64,000 nt of DNA. Source: Bacteroidales bacterium (GTDB lineage Bacteria > Bacteroidota > Bacteroidia > Bacteroidales > ML635J-15). The position numbers were made by a program, and so were the translations under genes. The stretch is taken from assembly GCA_017620015.1 (NCBI GenBank), contig JAFZRE010000039.1, positions 1-64,000 on the forward strand, given 5' to 3'. Under the pieces are notes generated by a model. The model was not told the DNA's origin and made no database searches. It worked only from the letters and a program-made list of their open reading frames with translations. This document shows, piece by piece, positions 26,329 to 35,248 of this stretch (its first letter is position 1; every line of letters begins with the position of its first letter).

Positions 26329-28452
26329 TTAGTTCATCTTTTCGAATTTCTGTACTGCAATTTTCCCCAAAGTGAACATTCTTGTAACGTAAGTTCCTAT
26401 TGGCAAGTTGGAGACGTTTATCTCTACCTTTTCGCCGCTAAGGTTATTGTTTGAATACACAAGTCTTCCGAGGTTGTCGAAGATTTCAATGAAATCGTTC
26501 GGCTCGAATCCGCTGGTGTTTTCGATGTTAAGCATGTTTTCGCATGGATTAGGGTAAATGCTTACCGTTTCGGTGAACAATTCGGTTGCGTCTTCTCCAT
26601 TAAGGCAAGCAGCAACCTTTAGGCCTGTTGATGTGGAGATGTCGTCGTATGCATCAGGAACTGATTTCCATTCGCCATCTTTCAGTACGAAAAGTGTGTT
26701 TGGACGTCCGTAGCCTCTGTTGGGGGCAAGTCCGATGACGATGTTTGTTCCGCTTGAATATGGGATAGTGTATCCAAGATAGAATGGCCCGTCAACTTTT
26801 AGCGGTTCGTTGAAGCGAATTTCTTGGAAATAGTTTTCCCTTAGGTCTCTGAGGTAAACTTTCTTTTCCGAAATTATTGTTGTCGGTACTGGGTCGTTGC
26901 CGTCCCAGGTAATGAAAGTCATGTAGGCGTTTGGATTGCTGTATTCGAGTGTCATTATCGGGACTGTAATCGATGAGATTTCGTTGAATGTGTAGTGCTC
27001 GAACTTGTCGGCGTAGGTTTCTATTCTGTCGCTGTTTGTTCCGCCGAGGTAGCCGCTTGTAAGGTCATGAGACCCAAGTTTTATTGCGGTTTCGTTGTTG
27101 CGTAGGTTGCAGAGTGTGTCGCAGTATGAACCGACATAGTTTTCATAAACAACCACATAGTCGTGCTTGGTAAGAATGTCGCCGCCGTTGGTGTTCGAAA
27201 CAGCAAGTGTTACGTCATAAACGCCTGAATTTTCGTATATTACACCTTCGGGTAGAACTTGGAATTCTGATGTTGAAGGTGTGCCTCCTTCAAATTCCCA
27301 AGCCCAAAACATCGGGTAGCCATCGGACTGGTCAACGAAATTTACCGGAGTGTTTACCTGTACAAGCCTATTGGAGCATGTGAACTTTGCCTTTGGTACG
27401 GCATCTCCTATTGAAGGTATTACATGGATATAGTTTTCAAGTATTAGCGTGTCGGCGCCAAGCATATTTTCTACTATTAGTGTAACGTTGAATTGTCCCA
27501 CATTGTTGTACCTTACGTTATGAGGATGCTGTTCGTTGGAGCTTGTTGGCTGTGCGCCTTCGAACCACCAATGCCATACCCATGGCTCGCCGCGCGACAA
27601 GTCGGTGAAATTTACTGTGTTGCCAGCAATAACGGTGACTTGGTTGGCAGCGAAGTATGCTGTAGGAGCCTCGGTAGGAGGTGGTACCACCTCAATGTAA
27701 CTTGTGCGAGTCTTTGTGTCTTCGTTGCCTTGCCTGTTTCTTGCAGTAAGTGTTACTGTGTATGTTCCTGTATTATTGTATGTTACAGGTGCTGGGTTCT
27801 CGTCTGTGGAACTAGCAGGGTCGCCACCTTGGAATGTCCACGACCATGCGGTTGAACGTTGTGAAAGGTTGCTGAATGTTATGGTTTCTCCAGCAGGAAT
27901 ACGTGTTCTGTTGGCAGTAAAGTCGGCAATTGGCATATTGTCGGGGCAGGCACTTTCGCGTGCACCAAGACCAACGAGTTCTCCAGAAGTTAATGGTCTG
28001 CCAAGTTCTCGCATCGACCTATCGGGGCTTATGCAGATGTATGTTGGTGTTCCGTCAAGTTCCCAGTTGTCGAATAGTGTTTCGTTTATAGCATTGGTTT
28101 CTAATGGTGCGATAGGGTATTCAACATTAAACTCGTTCATATACCATTCGATGGTGTTTGGTGCATCGCTGGTTGTGACAGCAACTCCAATGAAAATGAC
28201 ATCGGCTTCATTGCATCCCATTGCCCTATATAGTGCAACAACATCTGGCATTTCTTCCTGGCAATAGTGGCAAGTGGTAAAGAAAAAGTCAAGAACAACA
28301 TATTTGCCGTTGCGGAGATATGCGTTTATATCGTGTGTGTTGCCGTCTTGGTCGGTAAGAACCACTGTTTCTGTAAACTGGTCTGGCACCATCTGTGCGA
28401 ATGTGCATACGGAAATTATTATCGCAGCAATCGTTATTAAAAGTCGTTTCAT
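26329..28452 (-). CDS. Secreted thioredoxin-like / PKD-repeat protein with T9SS sorting domain
   Basis: 707 residues from MKRLLITIAAIIISVCTFAQ (the frame is open to 28626, but this ATG opens a signal peptide). Residues about 20-165 form a TlpA-like thioredoxin fold with CxxC in FFFTTCHYCQEEMPDVV. Three PKD domains follow (ADFTANRTRI.., AYFAANQVTV.., AKFTCSNRLV.., each with WSW/WHWWF/WAWEF). After a further beta domain, the end is a type A T9SS sorting domain (VSIYPNPCENMLNIENTSG..GTYVTRMF). A surface-located redox domain is unusual. A terminator hairpin follows. Confidence 0.85.
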   Translation of the reverse strand: MKRLLITIAAIIISVCTFAQMVPDQFTETVVLTDQDGNTHDINAYLRNGKYVVLDFFFTTCHYCQEEMPDVVALYRAMGCNEADVIFIGVAVTTSDAPNTIEWYMNEFNVEYPIAPLETNAINETLFDNWELDGTPTYICISPDRSMRELGRPLTSGELVGLGARESACPDNMPIADFTANRTRIPAGETITFSNLSQRSTAWSWTFQGGDPASSTDENPAPVTYNNTGTYTVTLTARNRQGNEDTKTRTSYIEVVPPPTEAPTAYFAANQVTVIAGNTVNFTDLSRGEPWVWHWWFEGAQPTSSNEQHPHNVRYNNVGQFNVTLIVENMLGADTLILENYIHVIPSIGDAVPKAKFTCSNRLVQVNTPVNFVDQSDGYPMFWAWEFEGGTPSTSEFQVLPEGVIYENSGVYDVTLAVSNTNGGDILTKHDYVVVYENYVGSYCDTLCNLRNNETAIKLGSHDLTSGYLGGTNSDRIETYADKFEHYTFNEISSITVPIMTLEYSNPNAYMTFITWDGNDPVPTTIISEKKVYLRDLRENYFQEIRFNEPLKVDGPFYLGYTIPYSSGTNIVIGLAPNRGYGRPNTLFVLKDGEWKSVPDAYDDISTSTGLKVAACLNGEDATELFTETVSIYPNPCENMLNIENTSGFEPNDFIEIFDNLGRLVYSNNNLSGEKVEINVSNLPIGTYVTRMFTLGKIAVQKFEKMN

Positions 28453-28592
28453 AAAAACACAATTATAGACAAATGCCAAAATTATGAAATTAATTCTAAT
28501 TGGAGATGTTTTTGCTGTAACTTTTTTTGAAGTTTTTTGTGATTGAGTTTGTGCCAATGTAAAATTGGGTGATGGTAGCTTTGGCGGAAAAC

Positions 28593-28622
28593 AAAAAAAA
28601 GTCCCGACCGAAGTCGGGACTA
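28593..28622 (-). terminator. Intrinsic terminator after the glycosidase gene
   Basis: Perfect 9-bp stem AGTCCCGAC / GTCGGGACT with a CGAA loop (28600-28621). The A8 preceding it becomes a U-tract on the minus strand. Confidence 0.85.
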
Positions 28623-28635
28623 TCAATGAAGTATG

Positions 28636-30549
28636 CTATTTCTCAATAATCTCCTTGTGGTTCTGCAGGATGTTTTTGGCGGTGCCGACCTTATCTGAAA
28701 ATTCAAACATCGACATTGCGTACCAGCCTTTGTAGTCGGGTGCCCAGTAGCGGATGCCAGCCATGCCGTGAGTCTTGCCCCACGATACAACGTCGGAGTA
28801 AATGTCTGCTTGGCCCTGCTGGTCTTTGTTGTAGCCTTTTACCTTCTTGTTCCAGCCGGCAAACGGACCTTCCATCTTGCCCGAAGGATAGGAGAATTCG
28901 CCGATGAAAACATTAAGGTGGCACTTTTCGTTAATCTTGGTAACGGTCTTTTTAAGAAGCTTCTTTTTGTTTGCCGACATGGATGGAGCACTAGGGTAGT
29001 AGCTAATACCGGCGGTCTCCATGGCGTAGCCGTTGTCCTTCATGAAGTTGAAGAAGGATGCACTGCATTTTGGCGGGAAGACAACAGTTGCAATGTGAGT
29101 GGAGAATTTAACATTCGAAGCATCGATGCCCAATTTTGCGTATGCGCTCAAAATGCCTGCCTTTACTGCTGCGTAAGCCTTTGCGTCGTATTTCCATACA
29201 TTGCGCTTTAGCCAACCGGGGGCAAACACAGGTGCGGTATATCTTTTCATCTTCTTGGCTTTCTTCAGCTTGGGGTTAACTGCGGTTTCAAGTCCCATGC
29301 TTATTCCTGCAAAGCCGAAGTTGGCCTCGTTGCCTAGATTCCAGTTGTTTACGGTGCAGCCTGTGTTGAGAATTGCCTCTGCGACAAATTCTCCGTAAGC
29401 CTCAAGTACCGTGCAGATTTCATCGAGCGAAAGTTCCGACCAAGCCTTTCCGTTTTGCAGAGCGTAAATTTCGGGATATTCCTCGAAACGCGGTGCCTGC
29501 TGCTTGTCCATGTCCATATAGGTGTATGCGCACATGATTTCCGGATTGATAGGAATATTCAATGCAGCAGCGAGCTGGCAAAGTTGGATTCCCTGGTCAA
29601 AAGTATGAACATTGGCGTTCTCGTCCTCTTCGCCGTCGGTAATATCCTCGTCAGTCTTGTGGCGCTTGGTTGCAATGCGGACATACATTTCGGTAGAGCC
29701 GAGTTCGCGGTAGATAGCCTGTAATTCTGCTGGTGTCGAAGCGGTTTTGTCGCCAATCTTGAAGGAATAGCCGTCTTCGAATTGGTTGAGCGAGAAGGGG
29801 CTGAGCGAAAGAGCCACGCGGAAATCGTCATCAAGTGCTATTTCTCCCTTTTTTGCGCGTACAGCACCCTGCTGCAAGATAATAGTTTGCGAAACACCTT
29901 CTGCCATGGCAATCTCACGGATTTCCACTTCGGTGCCGTTGACGGTTGCGTAGCCGACATATTCCATAAGGTCGCCTGAGGTGATTGTGTTGTAGGTATG
30001 CTGAGACGCAAAATTTTGCGTCTTTACTGAACCTACTATACCTTGGTATTCGATTCTGTCGGCATTTCCACTGCCGTTGCATACCATCTTAACGGATGAT
30101 GCACCGCCGTTTCTAATGGCAGACATCAGGTAAGTGCCTGTGTTGGCTACTGAAACGCGGAACCGGTGTATGCCCGATTGCAAGTTCTGTGTCATTGCGG
30201 TTAAAACACGGCCGTTCAAATCGGTAATTTCAATAGTTACATTTCCTGCTTTTTCAACAGACAGGTTTACTTCGGTTGTTCCGTTGAACGGATTCGGATA
30301 ATTCTGCGACATTTCCAAACCGCAGTTTTCGGTATTGTTATTATTTGCCGTAACATTCTGCACAGTCATGGTTGTGTCGGGCCATAAAATGTTTTCCTGC
30401 CAGCCTTTGGTTAGATTGTTGACAACTATGCGGTTCAACTGCAAATAGCGGTTGTTCTCATCGCGACCGGTGAATGTGAGTGTAACATCTTGTGCAACAG
30501 TACAAATGTACATTAGCACCAATAAAGAAATTGTAAAAAGTCTTTTCAT
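28636..30549 (-). CDS. Secreted GH53-like glycosidase with an internal T9SS-type domain
   Basis: 637 residues, signal peptide MKRLFTISLLVLMYICTVAQ. Residues about 80-160 are a T9SS type A sorting-like module (MSQNYPNPFNGTTEVNLSV..NVTIEITDLNGRVL..GTYLMS), normally C-terminal but here near the N-terminus. From about residue 245 a (beta/alpha)8 fold typical of clan GH-A: acid/base Glu in WNLGNEANFG and nucleophile Glu in FIGEFSYPSG, the GH53 (endo-beta-1,4-galactanase) layout. GH53 is likely but not certain; the substrate could be another beta-glycan. It lacks a C-terminal sorting domain. Confidence 0.7.
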   Translation of the reverse strand: MKRLFTISLLVLMYICTVAQDVTLTFTGRDENNRYLQLNRIVVNNLTKGWQENILWPDTTMTVQNVTANNNNTENCGLEMSQNYPNPFNGTTEVNLSVEKAGNVTIEITDLNGRVLTAMTQNLQSGIHRFRVSVANTGTYLMSAIRNGGASSVKMVCNGSGNADRIEYQGIVGSVKTQNFASQHTYNTITSGDLMEYVGYATVNGTEVEIREIAMAEGVSQTIILQQGAVRAKKGEIALDDDFRVALSLSPFSLNQFEDGYSFKIGDKTASTPAELQAIYRELGSTEMYVRIATKRHKTDEDITDGEEDENANVHTFDQGIQLCQLAAALNIPINPEIMCAYTYMDMDKQQAPRFEEYPEIYALQNGKAWSELSLDEICTVLEAYGEFVAEAILNTGCTVNNWNLGNEANFGFAGISMGLETAVNPKLKKAKKMKRYTAPVFAPGWLKRNVWKYDAKAYAAVKAGILSAYAKLGIDASNVKFSTHIATVVFPPKCSASFFNFMKDNGYAMETAGISYYPSAPSMSANKKKLLKKTVTKINEKCHLNVFIGEFSYPSGKMEGPFAGWNKKVKGYNKDQQGQADIYSDVVSWGKTHGMAGIRYWAPDYKGWYAMSMFEFSDKVGTAKNILQNHKEIIEK

Positions 30550-30581
30550 TTCGAATAATTTATGGTTGTAAAATTTGCTTG

Positions 30582-30589
30582 CAAAAATA
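30582..30589 (-). promoter_or_regulatory. -7 box for the glycosidase gene
   Basis: Minus-strand TATTTTTG, 32 bases before the start codon. It is back to back with the AraC gene promoter, so the regulator could control both, which is inference. Confidence 0.45.
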
Positions 30590-30654
30590 TTGGTTATCTG
30601 TCATTATACATTATTCCAATGTTTGTCAATATTGTTCCATTTTCCATATTTTTA

Positions 30655-30686
30655 TTGAGAAAATATTTCTAAAAGATGTAACTTTG
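30655..30686 (+). promoter_or_regulatory. Promoter of the AraC-type gene
   Basis: -33 TTG (30655-30657), 21-base spacer, -7 TAACTTTG (30679-30686), 31 bases before the start. Confidence 0.6.
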
Positions 30687-30717
30687 CACTTGAAAATTGT
30701 TTTAAAATTCGCACACA

Positions 30718-31602
30718 ATGACAAACGATGCTATTTCGAAAAACTTGCCCGTTCTGCATGATATAGACAACATTAAAAGCAATGTTTATCTCGGTAACGA
30801 CTTGCGTCTGGCTGTCATTGAAGGGCTGTCAACATCGTTGCCCGAGTATTTCCAGACTGCCGTCTATGCGCTGAATCTACATATACGGGGCAAGATAACC
30901 GCCCACATAAATCATCAGTTGTACGAAATAGACGCACCTTGCTTTTCGTCCATCCTTATTGGACAGTCTATCGGTGTGGTTGAGGCGAGTGATGATATGG
31001 TGCAGTACATTTTGAGTTTTTCGCCATCGTTTGCCGAGGAACTCAATCTGAAATTATCTGGCGAGGCTCATGTTAGGGCATATATGCGTCCTTTTATGCA
31101 GCTGACAGAAAAGCAGATGTTTGTGGTACAGCACTACCTTGATTTGTTGCGCGAGGTTATGTTGTCTCCTGATCTGAGCAATGTCCGTGAGGTGGCGCTT
31201 GACCTGGTGCGTTCGATGATGTATTTTGTTTACGGGCTGTACGATACGTCTTTTACAAAGCTTTACACGCTTTCTCGCTCTGAGGAACTGGCTGGGCGTT
31301 TCCTTTCGCTGGTTGAAATGCATTGCCACGAACATCATAATATTGAGTGGTATGCTGACGAAATGTGTCTGTCTCCAAAATATATCGCCAATGTGGTGAA
31401 GCAGGTTACGGGGCGCACTGCCTACGAATGTATAACGCAGAATCTTGTCAAGCAGGCTAAGTCGTTGTTGCAGACGACTGCGCTTCCCGTGCAGCAGATT
31501 GCAGACCGACTTGGATTCCAGAACCAGAGCCATTTCGGGACATTTTTCCGCAGGGCGGAGGGGGTAAGTCCAAGGGAGTATAGAAATGGTTTGAAAATTT
31601 GA
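30718..31602 (+). CDS. AraC-family transcriptional regulator
   Basis: 294 residues. N-terminal cupin-like sensor (LRLAVIEGLSTSLPEYFQ..LNLHIRGKITAHINHQLYEIDAPCFSSILIG) of the AraC_binding type found in many Bacteroides regulators, and a C-terminal double HTH from about residue 190: IEWYADEMCLSPKYIANVVKQVTGRTAYECI and VQQIADRLGFQNQSHFGTFFRRAEGVSPREYRN. Ligand unknown. Divergent from the GH53-like gene and convergent with the outer-membrane receptor gene, so either may be a target. Confidence 0.92.
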   Translation: MTNDAISKNLPVLHDIDNIKSNVYLGNDLRLAVIEGLSTSLPEYFQTAVYALNLHIRGKITAHINHQLYEIDAPCFSSILIGQSIGVVEASDDMVQYILSFSPSFAEELNLKLSGEAHVRAYMRPFMQLTEKQMFVVQHYLDLLREVMLSPDLSNVREVALDLVRSMMYFVYGLYDTSFTKLYTLSRSEELAGRFLSLVEMHCHEHHNIEWYADEMCLSPKYIANVVKQVTGRTAYECITQNLVKQAKSLLQTTALPVQQIADRLGFQNQSHFGTFFRRAEGVSPREYRNGLKI

Positions 31603-31629
31603 GAATTTGAAAATTCGAGGATTTGAAGA

Positions 31630-33996
31630 TTACAGTCCCAACCTAACCTTATTTCTGTCGGTTTCGGCAGGCTTCGGTGCATTGCTTGCCTTGTACGAAT
31701 TGAAATTGTAGCGAATTCCTATCCACAACATCCGGCTTTTGTTGATACTCGTATTGGTGAGGTGATAAATGCGATTGTCGGAAAAGATGTTCCATGTGTT
31801 TGTCTTGAAAACATCGGTAAGCAGCAGGGAAATAGTCAGACTACCTTTCAGGAATTTCTGGTTTATACCAATGTCGAGATGATGTGACATTTTCGTGGTG
31901 AATTGCGGATAATACCGTGGCGTTTCGAAGAAATATTGTGCCTGTATGTCCATTGCCTTTATCGGATGGAAGGTTAATTTCAGGTTGTCGCTGTTGACGA
32001 TTCCGCGATTGTCAAGGTCAACGCCTTCGTAGTCGCCTTTTGTGTCAACATAATATGTGTTTGCTCCAAATTGCATGTCGAACCATTTGCAGGGAGTGAC
32101 ACCCAACGATGCATCAAGTCCCGTCTTAAACTCAAAGGTTCCGTTCACAAAAGTCAGCAGAAGTATATCTCCTTTAAGCATAGCAACTTGCGTAATGTTA
32201 TTTTTCAGATAGTCGGCATAAACATTCGTAGAGAAGTTGACGGTCTTGTCTTTCGCTCCGTACGAAATTTCAAGGTGGTAAGATGTCTCGGGACAAAGTC
32301 GCATATTTCCCTGCTCGAAAGTATGCGCATCAATCATACTCATATATGGGTTCAGCTGCGGATATGCAGGTCGGCTGATTCGCGAATTGAATGCCAAGGA
32401 AATGTGCTGTTTGAGAGTTTCCTTTTTAGATTTGATTTTATAGTTTAGCATCAAACTTGGACCGACAAAAAGATGATTGGTTGCGGTGTCTATGGCATCT
32501 TTGTCGTTTTGCAAGCTTACATGGCTATATTCGGTTCTGATTCCAGCTTTCCAACTAAACTTCTTGTCGGCATCGGACGAAAACAACATATAAGCTGCGG
32601 GAATGAATTCTCTGTGTAGCAAATCGTTGCTGTAAACATTGGAATAAACCCACTGGCCGCTGTCCATATTGTAGAATTCGTGGTAGATGTCGTTCTGCCT
32701 GTACGAAAATTTTACTCCGACATCCCATATTCCGTATTCGCGAATCAACTTGTAGTCGCATTGAACTGATGTATTCAGCGGACTTCCGCCGGAATTTGAT
32801 TTTCCGATAGAATCGTTTTCTAGAAAATAATACGATGGACGATGCCCCCATATCTTTGAAACGGAAGCTCTTAGCGTTATGTCCGACGACTGCGGATTGA
32901 TTATGTGCGTGTATGAAATTGCGCCGTCGATATTTTCGCGGTTCCAGGACACATTGCTGCTACGATTTTCATCGCTTTGCAATCCGTTGGTACCGTAGGT
33001 GTTGGCAAATTGCTGCTGGGTGTTGAGCCGTGGCATTATGAAGCGGACATCGGCACTAAGTTTGTTTTTCTTGTTCAGACGAAGCGTTGTTCCAACTCCG
33101 ATATTGTTGTTGAATACCGTGCGTGCTGAATGAAACTGCTGCTCGAGCCAATTGCCAGCATTTACGAACTTGCGGTTCAGGTTTCCGTCAATTATGTCGT
33201 CTTCGTATTTAAGGTTGTAACTGAATCGGAACGATTTGCCGTTCTTTGTGTAATTGACTGCTGCATTGGCGTTTGCAAAATGGTTGAAGCCGTAGTTTGC
33301 CGAAAACATTCCGCTCCAGCCTTCGCTTTTATTTTCCTTTAGCACAATGTTTATGATTCCGCCGGTTCCTTCCGAATCGTATTTGGCATCGGGACTTGTG
33401 ATTACTTCCACATTGTCTATGTTGGCAGATGGAATTGCCGATAAACTTGTCATTGCTGTTGGCAGTCCGTTTACAAGAACAAGCACATTGCTGTTTCCGC
33501 GAATCGAGACATTGTCTTCGTTGTCAACCGATACTGATGGCACAGCCTTCAGCACATCCAGGACAGAGCCTTTTACTTCGGTCATTACCGACTGCGGTGC
33601 GATAACCTTGTGCTCTACTGCGTTATGCGTTGTCTGTTCGGCGGATACTTGCACTTCGTCCAGCTGGTATGCATTGTTTTCCAGGACAATAGTATCGAGA
33701 GTAATGTTTTTTGTATTGGCGACAAATGAAATTTGTTTTGTCTTTTTTCCGATAAATGAAACCGACAGCAGATATTGTTTTTCTGATTTTGCAAGTTGCA
33801 GGACAAATTCGCCATTTTCGTTGGTCAGTGTTCCGCTTAGGAATGTCGAGTCGCAGGCTATTGCCACAGATGCAAACCCAACAGGCATTTGAGTTTCGTC
33901 AACCACGCACCCTTTCACATTACAATGCTGGTTTTGTGCGCTTACCGACAAAAGAAACATCAAAAATAAAACAAAAGCCGAAACTCTCTTTATCAT
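31630..33996 (-). CDS. TonB-receptor-like outer-membrane beta-barrel protein
   Basis: 788 residues. Signal peptide (MIKRVSAFVLFLMFLLSVSAQ); residues about 25-105 are a CarboxypepD_reg-like domain (KGCVVDETQMPVGFASVAI..SGTLTNENGEF); a plug domain follows (VLDVLKAVPSVSVDNEDNVSIRGNSNVLVLVNGLPT..GTGGIINIVLKEN), then an OMP_b-brl_3 barrel of about 570 residues. The family is usually TonB-associated and imports a ligand or metal through the outer membrane. No susD partner gene is beside it. Confidence 0.88.
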   Translation of the reverse strand: MIKRVSAFVLFLMFLLSVSAQNQHCNVKGCVVDETQMPVGFASVAIACDSTFLSGTLTNENGEFVLQLAKSEKQYLLSVSFIGKKTKQISFVANTKNITLDTIVLENNAYQLDEVQVSAEQTTHNAVEHKVIAPQSVMTEVKGSVLDVLKAVPSVSVDNEDNVSIRGNSNVLVLVNGLPTAMTSLSAIPSANIDNVEVITSPDAKYDSEGTGGIINIVLKENKSEGWSGMFSANYGFNHFANANAAVNYTKNGKSFRFSYNLKYEDDIIDGNLNRKFVNAGNWLEQQFHSARTVFNNNIGVGTTLRLNKKNKLSADVRFIMPRLNTQQQFANTYGTNGLQSDENRSSNVSWNRENIDGAISYTHIINPQSSDITLRASVSKIWGHRPSYYFLENDSIGKSNSGGSPLNTSVQCDYKLIREYGIWDVGVKFSYRQNDIYHEFYNMDSGQWVYSNVYSNDLLHREFIPAAYMLFSSDADKKFSWKAGIRTEYSHVSLQNDKDAIDTATNHLFVGPSLMLNYKIKSKKETLKQHISLAFNSRISRPAYPQLNPYMSMIDAHTFEQGNMRLCPETSYHLEISYGAKDKTVNFSTNVYADYLKNNITQVAMLKGDILLLTFVNGTFEFKTGLDASLGVTPCKWFDMQFGANTYYVDTKGDYEGVDLDNRGIVNSDNLKLTFHPIKAMDIQAQYFFETPRYYPQFTTKMSHHLDIGINQKFLKGSLTISLLLTDVFKTNTWNIFSDNRIYHLTNTSINKSRMLWIGIRYNFNSYKASNAPKPAETDRNKVRLGL

Positions 33997-34019
33997 ACGG
34001 ATTCTCTAAAAATGGGATG

Positions 34020-34027
34020 CAAAGTTA
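34020..34027 (-). promoter_or_regulatory. -7 box for the outer-membrane receptor gene
   Basis: Minus-strand TAACTTTG, 23 bases before the start, with a TTG 18 bases further upstream. Confidence 0.55.
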
Positions 34028-34045
34028 GCGGTTTTGTTTTAAAAA

Positions 34046-34086
34046 CAATAAAACATCACCCGCCTTTTCGAAGGCGGATGATGTTA
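34046..34086 (-). terminator. Terminator after the HTH/membrane pair
   Basis: Long imperfect stem AACATCA-c-CCGCCTT / AAGGCGG-a-TGATGTT (34052-34085), followed on the minus strand by TTATTGTTTTT. Confidence 0.75.
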
Positions 34087-34099
34087 TTTGTCCCAAGCT

Positions 34100-34390
34100 T
34101 TATTTTCCTGCAGAAATGTATTCTTTCAACGCAGCCACATAGTTTTCGAATGCTTCGATACCAGCTGGAGTAATCTTGCAGGTTGTGCATGGCATTTTCC
34201 CCTTGAAGCCTTTTTCGACTGATATGTAGCCTGCAGCACTAAGCTTGTCGATTTGCACGCTGAGGTTCCCCGATGTTGCGCCAGTCTGCTTCTTGATGTA
34301 GCTAAACTCGGCACCATCGACATCGGCCAGAATGGAAATCACTGCCAATCTCAGCTCCGAATGAAGAATCGGGTCAAGTTTTGGAAACAT
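34100..34390 (-). CDS. Winged-helix transcriptional regulator (HTH_34/ArsR-like)
   Basis: 96 residues. LHSELRLAVISILADVDGAEFSYIKKQTGATSGNLSVQIDKLSAAGYISVEKGFKGKMPCTTCKITPAGIEAFENYVAALKEY fits the small winged-helix group in which the recognition helix is GATSGNLSVQIDKL and the wing is VEKGFKGK. The CTTC pair in the wing is notable, but such a position is often Thr/Arg in relatives; metal binding is speculative. It is 2 bases after the membrane-protein gene and probably controls it. Confidence 0.85.
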   Translation of the reverse strand: MFPKLDPILHSELRLAVISILADVDGAEFSYIKKQTGATSGNLSVQIDKLSAAGYISVEKGFKGKMPCTTCKITPAGIEAFENYVAALKEYISAGK

Positions 34391-34392
34391 AG

Positions 34393-34977
34393 CTACTTGT
34401 ATTGAAATTTAATAATCAGACCAGTTACCACGAGAATAATTCCACCGAAGGTGAAAATGAGCAGTTGTGCCTCATTGTAAACCATTGAAGCAAATACGGC
34501 TCCGCCGATGCCAAGGATAAATCCACCGAGGGTGATAGCCCAGTTTTTAAGCAGGAATCCCGAGATGCTTTCGGCAAAACCTAGGAGCACGACAATGACG
34601 AGCGAAATATTCATAGGTACTGCCAGCATTGCTATGACACTGATACTGACTGCAAAAATGCAATAGGTGAGCCATATCAGTCCAAGCTGCTTGTTGATGA
34701 CGTTCTGCGGCACATCGGTATTCTTCCTGTCGAGGATTCTTACGATAGGGAAGCCCAATGCAGGCATTGCAAACCAAGCGCAGTTCCATATAGGATTGCC
34801 GGTAATGTGCCATAGTTCGTAGATTACAAGCGATGTCACTGTGAGCAAAATACCCCAAAGCATAAAGTGCTTTGCATTGTTCTGAAGGATGATGCGTCTG
34901 CTGTTGTTTAGCATTTCACTAATTAGAGAGAGGCTTTCCTGAGCCGTCATCTCTTTGTTTTGTTCTTTCTGTTCCAT
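34393..34977 (-). CDS. Multi-pass membrane protein paired with a small HTH regulator
   Basis: 194 residues from MEQKEQNKEMTAQES (frame open further to 35034, but this ATG follows the promoter at a normal distance). Cytoplasmic N-terminal helix, then six or so hydrophobic segments (MLWGILLTVTSLVIYELW, WFAMPALGFPIV, LIWLTYCIFAVSISVIAMLAV, ISLVIVVLLGFAESISGFLL, WAITLGGFILGIGGAVFASMV, LLIFTFGGIILVVTGLII). Membrane protein/HTH_34 pairs are common in Bacteroidetes; transport function not shown. Confidence 0.75.
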   Translation of the reverse strand: MEQKEQNKEMTAQESLSLISEMLNNSRRIILQNNAKHFMLWGILLTVTSLVIYELWHITGNPIWNCAWFAMPALGFPIVRILDRKNTDVPQNVINKQLGLIWLTYCIFAVSISVIAMLAVPMNISLVIVVLLGFAESISGFLLKNWAITLGGFILGIGGAVFASMVYNEAQLLIFTFGGIILVVTGLIIKFQYK

Positions 34978-35060
34978 AATATCAAATTTTAAATTAACCT
35001 TATTTATTATTTCTTTTTGTGACCTAATCACCACCGCGCGTTAGTTCTTAAATCACTTTG

Positions 35061-35068
35061 CAAAGGTA
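35061..35068 (-). promoter_or_regulatory. -7 box for the membrane protein/HTH pair
   Basis: Minus-strand TACCTTTG, embedded in CTTTGCAAAG and 83 bases before the chosen start. Confidence 0.45.
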
Positions 35069-35248
35069 AACAAGTTTATAATATAAACTAAAATATTTTT
35101 GAAAAATTTTCATTGTGAGATAATATGTTGATTAATAATGAGTTCTATGTCCATTTTTCTTTGAAAATGTGTCGTATGACGAGAAAAAATTAAGAAAGGA
35201 AGATGAAAAAGCGTCATTTTTTTGGGGAGGGAGACAAAAAAGGCATCA

